A DNA stretch of 64,000 nt from Streptomyces yatensis (lineage in GTDB: Bacteria; Actinomycetota; Actinomycetes; Streptomycetales; Streptomycetaceae). The stretch lies in NCBI RefSeq assembly GCF_018069625.1, contig NZ_CP072941.1, positions 930,001 through 994,000 on the forward strand, read 5' to 3'. Numbering within the stretch: position 1 is the stretch's first letter; each line of letters starts with the position of its first letter. Position numbers and translations under genes: made by a program. Of the stretch, positions 28,001 through 34,279 are shown in pieces. Below the pieces are notes generated by a model. That model was not told the DNA's origin. It saw only the letters and a list, made by a program, of their open reading frames with translations, and made no database searches.

Positions 28001-28388
28001 CCTTGTCGTCCGGCGGGGCCACCGCCGCGTCCTGGGCGGACCGGGACTCCGCGGTCGCGGGGTGGTGCTGGGACAGCTTCCGCTTCTTCGCCGCGACGTC
28101 CGACTGGACCTTGCGGAAGCCGGGGGCCTGGGCCGGTGGAGGCTTCACCGGCGCCGCGTAGCGCTGGGCGACCAGACGGGAGACCGCCGTGTTCCCGGCC
28201 GCGGCCTGCAGGCGCTGGAGGTGGCGGGGGGACAGACCGGGGGCGGCGGACGGGGGGACAGGCGCGGCCGCCTGCTCAGAGGCCGCCGACGGGGCTGGGG
28301 CCGAGGTCGGCTGCGGTGCCGTGCGCTCCCTCGCCCCCGGCTTCGCGGACGCGGCAGACTTCCCGGACTTCTCCGAGGCAGACTTCAT
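25044..28388 (-). CDS. large eCIS cargo with C-terminal nuclease-like toxin domain
   Basis: The 1114-residue protein has four parts. Residues 1-120 are Ala/Pro-rich with the motif LQRLQAAAGNTAVSRLVAQR at 57-76. Residues 120-480 are Lys/Glu/Ala-rich and helical. Residues 480-835 are long helices with hydrophobic stretches such as LIPTVIIAGITWILSLL and IPLLIGLLASLLGI, resembling tape-measure or pore-type regions. Residues about 840-1114 are a separate domain encoded by lower-G+C DNA (27 of 60 bases in 25321-25380). This tip shows E1000 (YNAESGMGV), RIPD ending at D1028, GDVK (D1038, K1040) followed by YDEQMRD, and HVTGPLKEAI near the end. That arrangement fits restriction-endonuclease-fold toxins of the Tox-REase-7 kind. 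It is divergent from the sheath operon and followed by a probable immunity gene. Confidence 0.75.
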   Translation of the reverse strand: MKSASEKSGKSAASAKPGARERTAPQPTSAPAPSAASEQAAAPVPPSAAPGLSPRHLQRLQAAAGNTAVSRLVAQRYAAPVKPPPAQAPGFRKVQSDVAAKKRKLSQHHPATAESRSAQDAAVAPPDDKEAQGKAANAEKMNAAKPGEFDKAGFIAAVNEAIAAQAPKNLDEADKFADSGKADKIKGEVDGKVTDGKKASSKDIETTTKAAPDTSKAKEKQVTPMGPDQPPANPGAPSAADATPRQQPPEVTDFSEGPKKTDQQMADADVTEEQLAKSNEPEFTDALGEKKKAEKHSATAPAQARGAEKRQLATAKSQAAAAGTQAMSALTATRAGAGKQVDGGKGEAKSKDEKKREEVTAKLQKVFDATQKDVEGILDGLDGKVDKQFEEGEKKARDAFNTDQKRRMKEYKDKRYGGFWGPAKWAKDKIAGMPEEANQLFQESRKLYVRLMQGVISSIADTIGTELGRAKARIAKGRAELKAEVDKLPAELKKYGQDAAKDFAGKFDGLESEVNDKSKQLVQTLAQKYTQALNAVDEEIKKLQEANKGLVQKAVDAVVGVIKTINELKNLLMGILAKAAGAIMKIIKDPIGFLGNLVRAVGAGLQQFISNIGTHLQTGLVSWLLGTSAKAGIEIPSKFDLKGIIQLIASLLGLTWANIRARITRKGVPDQAMSAAEQSVPVAKALATEGPAGAAKEITAETGDLKSTILEELKSYLIPTVIIAGITWILSLLNPASAFVRAVKGIIDIVTFIVNQGAQIVEFVNAVLDAVIAIANGGAAGVPKTIETALAASIPLLIGLLASLLGIGGLANKIKQVFQKVSRPVNRAIDKIAAKIARAAKKFSNGFKGKPGSADRGNSADAGAKQSDKRAAIRDAEALLASRPTRSQAASKLPALSRNHRVPLRLVVESTDAQGQKVHVQAMATSSHVLPVRPREILLLKTPNLDRLEKLQPGTSQRYVDDFKNKYEGKQSIVKYVEGRAARKLGRVKEKPGIDAYNAESGMGVAKNNQTIEILNLKKKVERERIPDFFLSGQVVGDVKDVAVQSYDEQMRDNTRIAKGLRVRLRGSSAMLPAANRFDIVVRAPSDEHPEGTHVTGPLKEAIADSGGIIYEVL

Positions 28389-28429
28389 CGCGTCATCCGG
28401 TCACCGGGCGGCCGGCGATACGTCCGCGA

Positions 28430-28450
28430 CATGTATGCGCGCCATGTATG
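28430..28450. promoter_or_regulatory. CATGTATG direct repeats between divergent cargo and sheath genes
   Basis: CATGTATG occurs at 28430-28437 and again at 28443-28450, in the 261-base region separating the cargo gene from the sheath operon. The outer bases also form a GACAT/ATGTC dyad. The position suits a shared regulator site; no known consensus is matched. Confidence 0.3.
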
Positions 28451-28649
28451 TCAGGGTGCTGGTTCCACCCCCTCCAAGCCCGTGGCAGACCGGGCAGCGA
28501 TGGGGGCAGGGCTTTCTGCCCTATCGGGAAAGGGAATCCGCTGCCTCTTCGGGCAGGGCCTTGTGTACGCCGGGGCGGCCGAAAGCCCGTTCCCGTTGAT
28601 CCTTTTCCCGGGAACAATCGCTCTCGTTTCCCCGGTCAAGGAGAGTGGC

Positions 28650-30218
28650 ATGCCGTCGTACTTGTCCCCGGGTGTCTACGTCGAAGAGGTGGAATCCGGG
28701 TCGCGGCCGATCGAGGGGGTCGGGACCTCGGTCGCCGCCTTCATCGGGTTCGCGCAGAAGGGGCCGTTCAACGAGCCGACGCTCATCACCAACTGGACGC
28801 AGTTCACCACCGTTTTCGGGGACTTCGTCGAGGGCACCTACCTCGCCTCCTCCATCTACGGTTTCTTCGCCAATGGTGGTGGCATCTGCTACGTCGTGCG
28901 CATCGGCGGCGCGGAGGAGGCGGAGCCGGGCGGAGAGCGCGCGGGCACGGCGAAGGAGGTCGCCTCGGGGCCTTCGGCCCAGCTCGGGCCGTATGTCGTC
29001 CGCACCCTTCCCGGTGCCACCGGGGAGATCACCGTCGAGGTGGCCGACCCCGAGGGCGACGACCCGCCGCAGGACGTCTTCGCGCTGGTGGTCAAGCGGG
29101 ACGGAGTGGTCGTGGAGACCTACCCGGCCGTGACCACCAAGCGCAGCAAGGAGAACGTGGCCACGCAGGTCAGGGCCCGGTCCCAGCTGATCAGGCTGGA
29201 GGAGCCGGGGAAGGGCGCGGCGCCCGCGAGGCCCGAGTCGCAGGTGGTGACGCTCGCCGCCTCTCCCGGTGCCGGCCCGGGGGCCGGCGCGGCGGTGGTG
29301 CCGGACGCGCTGTCGGCGGACTCGTACGTGGGGGATCCCGACCAGCGGACCGGATTCGGCGGTCTGGAGGCGGTCGAGGAGATCACCATGGTGGCCGCGC
29401 CGGACCTGATGAGCGCCTACCAGCGGGGTGCGGTGGACCTCGAGACGGTGATCACGGTGCAGCGCGGGCTGATCACCCACTGCGAGGCGATGGGCGACCG
29501 GATCGCCATTCTCGACCCGCCGCCCGCCCTGAGCCCGCGGCAGATCAAGACCTGGCGCGAGGAGACGACCGGGTTCGACTCCCGGTACGCCACCCTCTAC
29601 TACCCGTGGATCAAGGTGTTCGACCCGGCCGTGGGCCGGGACGCCTTCGTACCGCCGAGCGGACACATCGCGGGGGTGTGGGCGCGCAACGACGAGACGC
29701 GTGGGGTGCACAAGGCCCCGGCGAACGAGGTGGTACGGGGCGCCGTCGCGCTCCAGACGCAGATCACCAAGGGCGAGCACGACCTCCTCAACCCCATCGG
29801 GCTCAACTGCATCCGTGCCTTCCCCGGCCGCGGCATCCGGGTGTGGGGCGCGCGCACGCTCGCCGATGACGCGTCCTGGCGCTATCTCAATGTGCGGCGG
29901 CTGTTCAACTACCTGGAGGAGTCGATTCTGGCGGGCACCCAGTGGGTGGTCTTCGAGCCCAACGACGACGCCCTGTGGGCCCGTATCCGGCGCACCATCT
30001 CGGCGTTCCTGGTCAATGAGTGGCGCAAGGGCGCGCTCTTCGGGCTGACCCCGGACGAGGCCTTCTATGTGAAATGCGACCGCGAGACCAATCCGCCGGA
30101 GTCCATCGACGCCGGGCAGGTGATCTGTGAGGTCGGGGTGGCCCCGGTGAAGCCCGCGGAGTTCGTGGTGTTCCGGCTCGCCCAGCTCTCCGCGGGCACG
30201 GGAGCGGTTGACGAGTGA
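28650..30218 (+). CDS. cis2: contractile tail sheath protein (Cis2)
   Basis: The 522-residue protein starts at the ATG behind AAGGAGAG. It opens with MPSYLSPGVYVEEVESGSRPIEGV, the characteristic start of phage and eCIS sheaths whose N-terminal arm links neighbouring subunits. It contains the GTSVAAFIGFAQKGPFNEP block, a variable insertion at about 100-230, and a conserved C-terminal half with TLYYPWIKVFDP, GHIAGVWARNDETRGVHKAPAN and RGIRVWGARTLADD. The last ~110 residues form the sheath core fold and C-terminal arm. It is the only sheath gene, unlike Afp/PVC which have three. It begins the structural operon. Confidence 0.95.
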   Translation: MPSYLSPGVYVEEVESGSRPIEGVGTSVAAFIGFAQKGPFNEPTLITNWTQFTTVFGDFVEGTYLASSIYGFFANGGGICYVVRIGGAEEAEPGGERAGTAKEVASGPSAQLGPYVVRTLPGATGEITVEVADPEGDDPPQDVFALVVKRDGVVVETYPAVTTKRSKENVATQVRARSQLIRLEEPGKGAAPARPESQVVTLAASPGAGPGAGAAVVPDALSADSYVGDPDQRTGFGGLEAVEEITMVAAPDLMSAYQRGAVDLETVITVQRGLITHCEAMGDRIAILDPPPALSPRQIKTWREETTGFDSRYATLYYPWIKVFDPAVGRDAFVPPSGHIAGVWARNDETRGVHKAPANEVVRGAVALQTQITKGEHDLLNPIGLNCIRAFPGRGIRVWGARTLADDASWRYLNVRRLFNYLEESILAGTQWVVFEPNDDALWARIRRTISAFLVNEWRKGALFGLTPDEAFYVKCDRETNPPESIDAGQVICEVGVAPVKPAEFVVFRLAQLSAGTGAVDE

Positions 30219-30255
30219 TGAGCGGTTGATGAGTGATGAGCGGTTGATGAGTGAT
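30202..30255 (+). repeat. three tandem 18-bp units spanning sheath stop and tube leader
   Basis: GAGCGGTTGAYGAGTGAT occurs three times in a row; copy 1 (with C at the Y) contains the sheath stop codon, copies 2 and 3 are identical. The array fills the sheath-tube gap, ending 35 bases before the tube start. Confidence 0.9.
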
Positions 30256-30290
30256 GACCACCACGACCGACCCGATCCTAGGAGGCTGGT

Positions 30291-30734
30291 ATGCCGCTCC
30301 CCGAACTCGACAGCTCCGTGGGACATTCCTTCGGGCTGGAATTCGACAGCGTGCTCATCAGGCAGATCACCGAGGTCAGTGGTCTGAAGATGGAGCAGGA
30401 CGTGATCGAGCTGAAGCAGAACACCGCCGACGGGAAGTACGCCATCAAGAAGCTGCCCGGCCGTCCCAAGGCCGGTGAGGTCACGGTCACCCGCGGTCTG
30501 ACCGAGGACAACAGCTTCGAGCAGTGGATCAAGGATTCCCGGTTCGGGAAGATGACCAATGCCCGGCGCAACGGCTCCATCATCGTCTACGACTACGAGG
30601 GCATTCCGATCAAGCGGTACAAGCTCATCAACGCCTGGCCCAAGTCCCTGGAGATCAGCACGCTCAAGGCCGGTGACACCTCCGTGCTCACCGAGAAGCT
30701 GGCCATCACCTACGAGAGCGTGGAAGTCGACTGA
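30291..30734 (+). CDS. cis1: inner tube protein (Cis1)
   Basis: The 147-residue protein begins behind AGGAGG and shows the tail tube pattern of the gp19/FII-like family: FGLEFDSVLIRQITEVSGL, VIELKQNTADGKY, KKLPGRPKAGEVTVTRGLTEDNSFE and VYDYEGIPIKRYKLINAWPKSLE. It should stack as hexamer rings inside the sheath. Its stop overlaps the next start (TGATG). Confidence 0.95.
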   Translation: MPLPELDSSVGHSFGLEFDSVLIRQITEVSGLKMEQDVIELKQNTADGKYAIKKLPGRPKAGEVTVTRGLTEDNSFEQWIKDSRFGKMTNARRNGSIIVYDYEGIPIKRYKLINAWPKSLEISTLKAGDTSVLTEKLAITYESVEVD

Positions 30735-31165
30735 TGCGGCGTACCATCGCGGCATCCCCCGAGCGGGCGGCCCCGGACCGGCAGACCGAGACCCTGCGGA
30801 CGGAGTTCCCCTTCGAGCTGCCGCGCGGATACGTGGACGAATCCGGGACGGTGCACCGCGACGGCATCATGCGGCTCGCCACCGCCCGCGATGAGCTGAT
30901 CCCGCTGCGGGACGACCGGGTGCGGGAGAACTCCGCCTATCTCTCGGTGGTGCTGATCTCCCGGGTGCTCACCCGGCTCGGCTCGATCGAGGACATCCAT
31001 CCGGGCATCGTCGAGGACCTGTTCGCCTCCGACCTCGCCTTTCTGCAGGACTTCTACCGCAGGATCAACGCCGAGGGGCACACCAGGGCCGCGGTCACCT
31101 GCCCCTCGTGCCAGGAGAACTTCGCGGTGGATCTGTCCGGTGGTGGTCGCCTGGGGGAATCGTGA
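30734..31165 (+). CDS. tail-assembly-protein-like with Cys pair (possible E-type chaperone)
   Basis: The 143-residue protein has a basic N-terminus, FPFELPRGYVDESGTVHRDGIMRLATARDE, then a helical region with FLQDFYRRIN, and a C-terminal CPSC half-zinc-ribbon. Similar proteins are annotated as phage tail assembly proteins in actinobacterial eCIS loci. By position it matches the E/G-type chaperone genes of long-tailed phages: after sheath and tube and before the tape-measure slot. The next ORF is in the -1 frame and overlaps by four bases, as in phage P2 E/E'. A G-rich stretch at 31153-31159 could allow slippage. Confidence 0.65.
   Translation: MRRTIAASPERAAPDRQTETLRTEFPFELPRGYVDESGTVHRDGIMRLATARDELIPLRDDRVRENSAYLSVVLISRVLTRLGSIEDIHPGIVEDLFASDLAFLQDFYRRINAEGHTRAAVTCPSCQENFAVDLSGGGRLGES
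31153..31159 (+). promoter_or_regulatory. candidate -1 frameshift site GGGGGAA
   Basis: In the upstream frame the codons read CTG GGG GAA TCG TGA. A one-base backward slip on the G-run would continue as ATC GTG ACG TAC into the 47-codon downstream frame with no stop. P-site re-pairing on GGG is perfect, A-site re-pairing is not, so efficiency is doubtful. Confidence 0.3.
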
Positions 31166-31305
31166 CGTACGCGGCCGACCGGATCCATGAGGAGGTCGCG
31201 TACCTCGCCTACCACTTCCACTGGCCCCTCGACCAGATCCTCGACCTCGAGCACACCGACCGATTGCGGTACGTGGACCACATTGTCCGGCTGAACGAGC
31301 GGTGA
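31162..31305 (+). CDS. DUF6760-like small eCIS protein
   Basis: The 47-residue product starts with GTG overlapping the previous stop as GTGA. The sequence has YAADRIHEEVAYLAYHFHW then PLDQILDLEHTDRLRYVDHIVRL, the layout of DUF6760 proteins seen only in tail-like loci. It is probably helical. It may be made by translational coupling, or as an extension of the upstream protein through -1 frameshifting. In phage P2 and lambda the corresponding extended product binds the tape measure during assembly. Confidence 0.75.
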   Translation: MTYAADRIHEEVAYLAYHFHWPLDQILDLEHTDRLRYVDHIVRLNER

Positions 31306-31311
31306 CATGAC

Positions 31312-33012
31312 ATGGGATTGCTGTCCTGGCTGGCCGGACACCGGCCAAGTGGCACCGGGAACACGGCGCACACCGGATCGGAGACGGAGACGGGCCCCTT
31401 GAGGCCGCCTGCCGTGCCGGGGTGGCGGGAGGTGCCGCCGTTGCAACGGACGGTGGTGGCGCCCGAGTTGGTGACCGATCCCTCGGGGTTCCGGGCGGGG
31501 TTGGGGACGTGGCAGAACGCGTCGTTCCTCGGGACGCTCGGCCATCTGGTGGACCTGGAGGCACCGTCCGGGGTGGGGCACGGTCTCGCCATGCCGTCGC
31601 CCCCTGCCGATACGCCGAACCCGGCTGCCCGCACACCGCCGACGGTGAACCGTGAGGTCGGTCCCGTCGTGGCGCGGGAGTTGGCCACGCCTCGGAGCGC
31701 ACCCGTACGGCGGGTGGCGGAGGGTGCTGCCACCCCGGACGCGCCGGAGGTGGTCGAGCCGCTGATCTCCGCCCGCCCTCCGGACGAACGGATACGGCAG
31801 CTGACCACGTTGCCCCTCGCCACGCCACGGCCCGCCGCGGCAGCGGGCGATGTGCCCCCTACGACATCGCCTTCGCCACCGGTCCAGCGGTCCGCCGCCC
31901 TCGGCCTGGGCGAGCCGCTGACCGAGCTGCCGCCGACCGCCCAGCGCACACCCGTGGCCAGCACCGGGGCCCTGACTCCCGAGCAGCCGGAAGCCGTACC
32001 ACCGGAGCTGCCGCGCGGCGACGCACCGTCCAGGCCACTGCTCGCCGACGATCCGCTGGTGGTGCGTACGGCGGACACCGGTACGCCATCCGCTCCCACC
32101 CCCACGACCCCACCCGTACCGTTGCAACGGGCCACCGCCGGCGGGATGCCGATGGCGGCCGAACCCGCACCGGCGGCCGGGCCCGTGGTGCCGCTCGTGG
32201 CACAGCGATCGGTGCCGCTGTTCTCGGGCGCGTACGACATGCCCGACCGGCCAGGCGGCTCCGGTCCGGTGCCCGCCGCCGAGCCACCCGTCGTGCCGGT
32301 GCGCTGGTCCGCTGCCGGTGGCCCGGCCCGCACGAGTCCGGGGGCGACGGCAGCGGGCGGGACGTCGGCCACGAATCCCCCGACGACACCCACGGCCCAG
32401 CGGTCGGCGGCGCCCACGGCCCAGCGGTCGGCGGCGCCCACGGCCGCCGCTCCCCCGCCCCCGGCCACCGGGCACCGCCCCACCGCGCCGACACCGGCCA
32501 CCGCCCCGACGGCCCCGGCCCGTCCGCCGGTCGACGCCGGTTCGGTGGCGGTGGCCGCCGGGGTGGCGCAGCGCATGGCGGACGGCTCCGTGGTGTTCCC
32601 GCCCTCGCGCGTTCCGTCCGTGCCGCCCGCCCCGTCCGCACCGCGGATACAGCGGCGGGCGCGGTTCCTCCCGCCCGTGCAGCGCGATGCCATGAGCCCG
32701 GATCCTCCCGACGCCCCGGCCCCTGACCCGCCCGCTCCGCCCGACCTGTCCGCCGAGCCACCGTCCGCCCCGCCGCCCGCCGTGCCACCGGCGGCAGGCC
32801 CGCCCTTCGAGTCCGCTCCCGAGCCGTCCCCCGCAGGCGCGCCCCATGACGGCACACCGGGAGAACCGGGGGGACACGGTGGCAAGGGCGGGGCGCCCAA
32901 GGTGGACGACGAGCTGGTCCGTGCGCTGTACGGCCCGCTGAGCCGGCTGCTGAAGGCGGAGTTGCGGCTGGAGCGCGAACGGGCCGGACATCTGATCAAC
33001 ACCAGGCACTGA
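31312..33012 (+). CDS. Pro/Ala-rich QR-repeat protein in tape-measure position
   Basis: The 566-residue protein is mostly low-complexity Pro/Ala/Thr sequence, likely disordered. A short ordered N-terminus (MGLLSWLAGHRP, then a VPGWREVPPLQRTV patch and FLGTLGHLVDLEAP) and a C-terminal helix (LVRALYGPLSRLLKAELRLE) bracket it. Ten QR sites are spread through it, usually as PVQR, PLQR, TAQR or VAQR followed by S/T/D; two sit in a direct 24-bp duplication at 32389-32436. The same QR style occurs in the DUF4157 protein and the large cargo. The gene occupies the slot where contractile phages encode the tape measure but lacks hydrophobic helices. It could be a tape-measure substitute, a cargo scaffold or a packaged protein. 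Confidence 0.7.
   Translation: MGLLSWLAGHRPSGTGNTAHTGSETETGPLRPPAVPGWREVPPLQRTVVAPELVTDPSGFRAGLGTWQNASFLGTLGHLVDLEAPSGVGHGLAMPSPPADTPNPAARTPPTVNREVGPVVARELATPRSAPVRRVAEGAATPDAPEVVEPLISARPPDERIRQLTTLPLATPRPAAAAGDVPPTTSPSPPVQRSAALGLGEPLTELPPTAQRTPVASTGALTPEQPEAVPPELPRGDAPSRPLLADDPLVVRTADTGTPSAPTPTTPPVPLQRATAGGMPMAAEPAPAAGPVVPLVAQRSVPLFSGAYDMPDRPGGSGPVPAAEPPVVPVRWSAAGGPARTSPGATAAGGTSATNPPTTPTAQRSAAPTAQRSAAPTAAAPPPPATGHRPTAPTPATAPTAPARPPVDAGSVAVAAGVAQRMADGSVVFPPSRVPSVPPAPSAPRIQRRARFLPPVQRDAMSPDPPDAPAPDPPAPPDLSAEPPSAPPPAVPPAAGPPFESAPEPSPAGAPHDGTPGEPGGHGGKGGAPKVDDELVRALYGPLSRLLKAELRLERERAGHLINTRH
32389..32436 (+). repeat. 24-bp tandem duplication encoding TAQRSAAP twice
   Basis: The 24-base unit at 32389-32412 is repeated exactly at 32413-32436, duplicating one QR motif in frame. 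Identity at synonymous positions indicates a recent duplication. Confidence 0.9.
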
Positions 33013-33037
33013 CAAGTGCGGAGAGAAGGGACACGGC

Positions 33038-33469
33038 ATGCCCGTTACCGATGACCCGGCGGTCAGCGTCTGTTTCGTCGTCACGGTCGACGGCATCGAG
33101 CTCGGCTCGTTCAACACCTGTGAGGGCCTCGGCTGCGAGGTGGTGCTGGAACTGCGCGAGGAGGGTGGCAACAACAGCCATCTGTGGCAGCTGCCCACCC
33201 GGCTGAAGTACCCCAACATCAAGCTGTCCCGGCCACTGACCCGTGACACCGAGAAGGTGGCCAAGTGGTTCGCGAGCATGACCACCGGGATCGCCCGCCG
33301 CACCGCGCATATCGAGGCGCGGACGGGCGACGGGCACAAGGTGGCGCAGTGGGGTCTGCTCGAGGTGGTGCCGGTGCGCTGGACCGGACCGTCGTTCAAC
33401 CCGGAGTCGCCCAAGGTGGCCATGGAGACCATCGAGATCGCCCACCACGGCTATGTGATGGAGGGCTGA
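33038..33469 (+). CDS. cis5: second tube-like protein (Cis5-like tube initiator)
   Basis: The 143-residue protein has the tube fold pattern (VDGIELGSFNTCEGLGCEVV, then LPTRLKYPNIKLSRPLTRDT and VPVRWTGPSFNPESPKVAMETIEI) but differs clearly from the main tube protein at 30291. In Afp/PVC a second tube paralog (Afp5/Pvc5) forms the first ring on the spike hub; gene position next to LysM and VgrG supports this role. It starts 25 bases after the QR-repeat gene, behind GAGAAGG. Confidence 0.88.
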   Translation: MPVTDDPAVSVCFVVTVDGIELGSFNTCEGLGCEVVLELREEGGNNSHLWQLPTRLKYPNIKLSRPLTRDTEKVAKWFASMTTGIARRTAHIEARTGDGHKVAQWGLLEVVPVRWTGPSFNPESPKVAMETIEIAHHGYVMEG

Positions 33470-33472
33470 CCC

Positions 33473-34276
33473 ATGAGCTCACCCGTGGCGTTCAGCGCGG
33501 CGGGCGGCGGGGCCGCCGCGGGCAGGACAGGTGGCGGGGCCCGGCCCAAGCTGGAGCACGCCTATCTGGAGCTGCGCACCCCGCCACCGGGTGGTGGTCT
33601 CACGCCTGGTGGGCCGTGCGGGCGGATCGACTTCCAGTTCAACCCCAAGGAGCTGAGCCTGACCAAGGCGGCGGCCTGGAAGCGCACCCCGGCCAAGGGG
33701 GCGAAGAGCGCGGGGCCGCCCGAGTATCAGGGGCCGCAGCCCAGCAAGCTGACCGTCGAGATGTTCTTCGACGCGAGCGACACCCAGGACACCAGCGTGG
33801 TGACCTCGGTGGAGCGGCTGTTCACCTGCTGTGTGCCGACCAACGAGACCCGGCAGCAGCAGCGGGCCTCGCCGCCATGGGTGGTGTTCCACTGGGGCGG
33901 GCTCACCGGGTTCCCCGGCTACGTCAGCCAAGTGCAGGCGAAATACACCCTGTTCACCACCTCCGGTGTGCCGATCCGGGCGGTGTGCCAGGTGACGATG
34001 GAGGAGATCACCGGGGAGACGCCGGGGCAGAATCCGACCTCGGGCGCGCTGCACGCACGCCGGGTGCACCGCGTGCGCACCGGCGACACGCTGCCGCTGC
34101 TGGCCTGGCGTGAGTACGGCGATCCGGCGGCCTGGCGGGTCATCGCGGAGACCAACGGGATCGACGATCCGATGCGGCTGCCAGGCGGGATCGAGCTGCT
34201 GCTTCCGGCGCTGGACGAGCTGGAGCGCGACGAGGGGGCCGGAGCCCACGGCGACGGTCATGGCGGGGGGCGGTGA
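33473..34276 (+). CDS. cis7: LysM-containing hub protein (Cis7)
   Basis: The 267-residue protein has a Gly/Ala-rich N-terminus, a tail-hub domain with IDFQFNPKELSLTKAAAWKR and PSKLTVEMFFDASD, and a C-terminal LysM at about 198-246 (VHRVRTGDTLPLLAWREYGD with AETNGIDDP and GIELLLP). In Afp/PVC this protein (Afp7) and VgrG build the central hub at the tube-spike junction; phage X and gp53 proteins are related. It lies 3 bases behind the second tube gene. Confidence 0.92.
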   Translation: MSSPVAFSAAGGGAAAGRTGGGARPKLEHAYLELRTPPPGGGLTPGGPCGRIDFQFNPKELSLTKAAAWKRTPAKGAKSAGPPEYQGPQPSKLTVEMFFDASDTQDTSVVTSVERLFTCCVPTNETRQQQRASPPWVVFHWGGLTGFPGYVSQVQAKYTLFTTSGVPIRAVCQVTMEEITGETPGQNPTSGALHARRVHRVRTGDTLPLLAWREYGDPAAWRVIAETNGIDDPMRLPGGIELLLPALDELERDEGAGAHGDGHGGGR

Positions 34277-34279
34277 GCG

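Noticed and set aside
27456..28649. N-terminal extension of the sheath ORF by about 400 codons
   Set aside because: The extension runs through the divergent cargo gene and is Leu/Arg/Gly low-complexity; the ATG at 28650 has AAGGAG and the conserved sheath N-terminus.
31108..31305. Longer ATG-start version of the DUF6760-like gene
   Set aside because: The extra residues overlap the previous coding frame and lack family similarity; the GTG at 31162 matches the domain start. The open upstream part is kept only as support for possible frameshifting.
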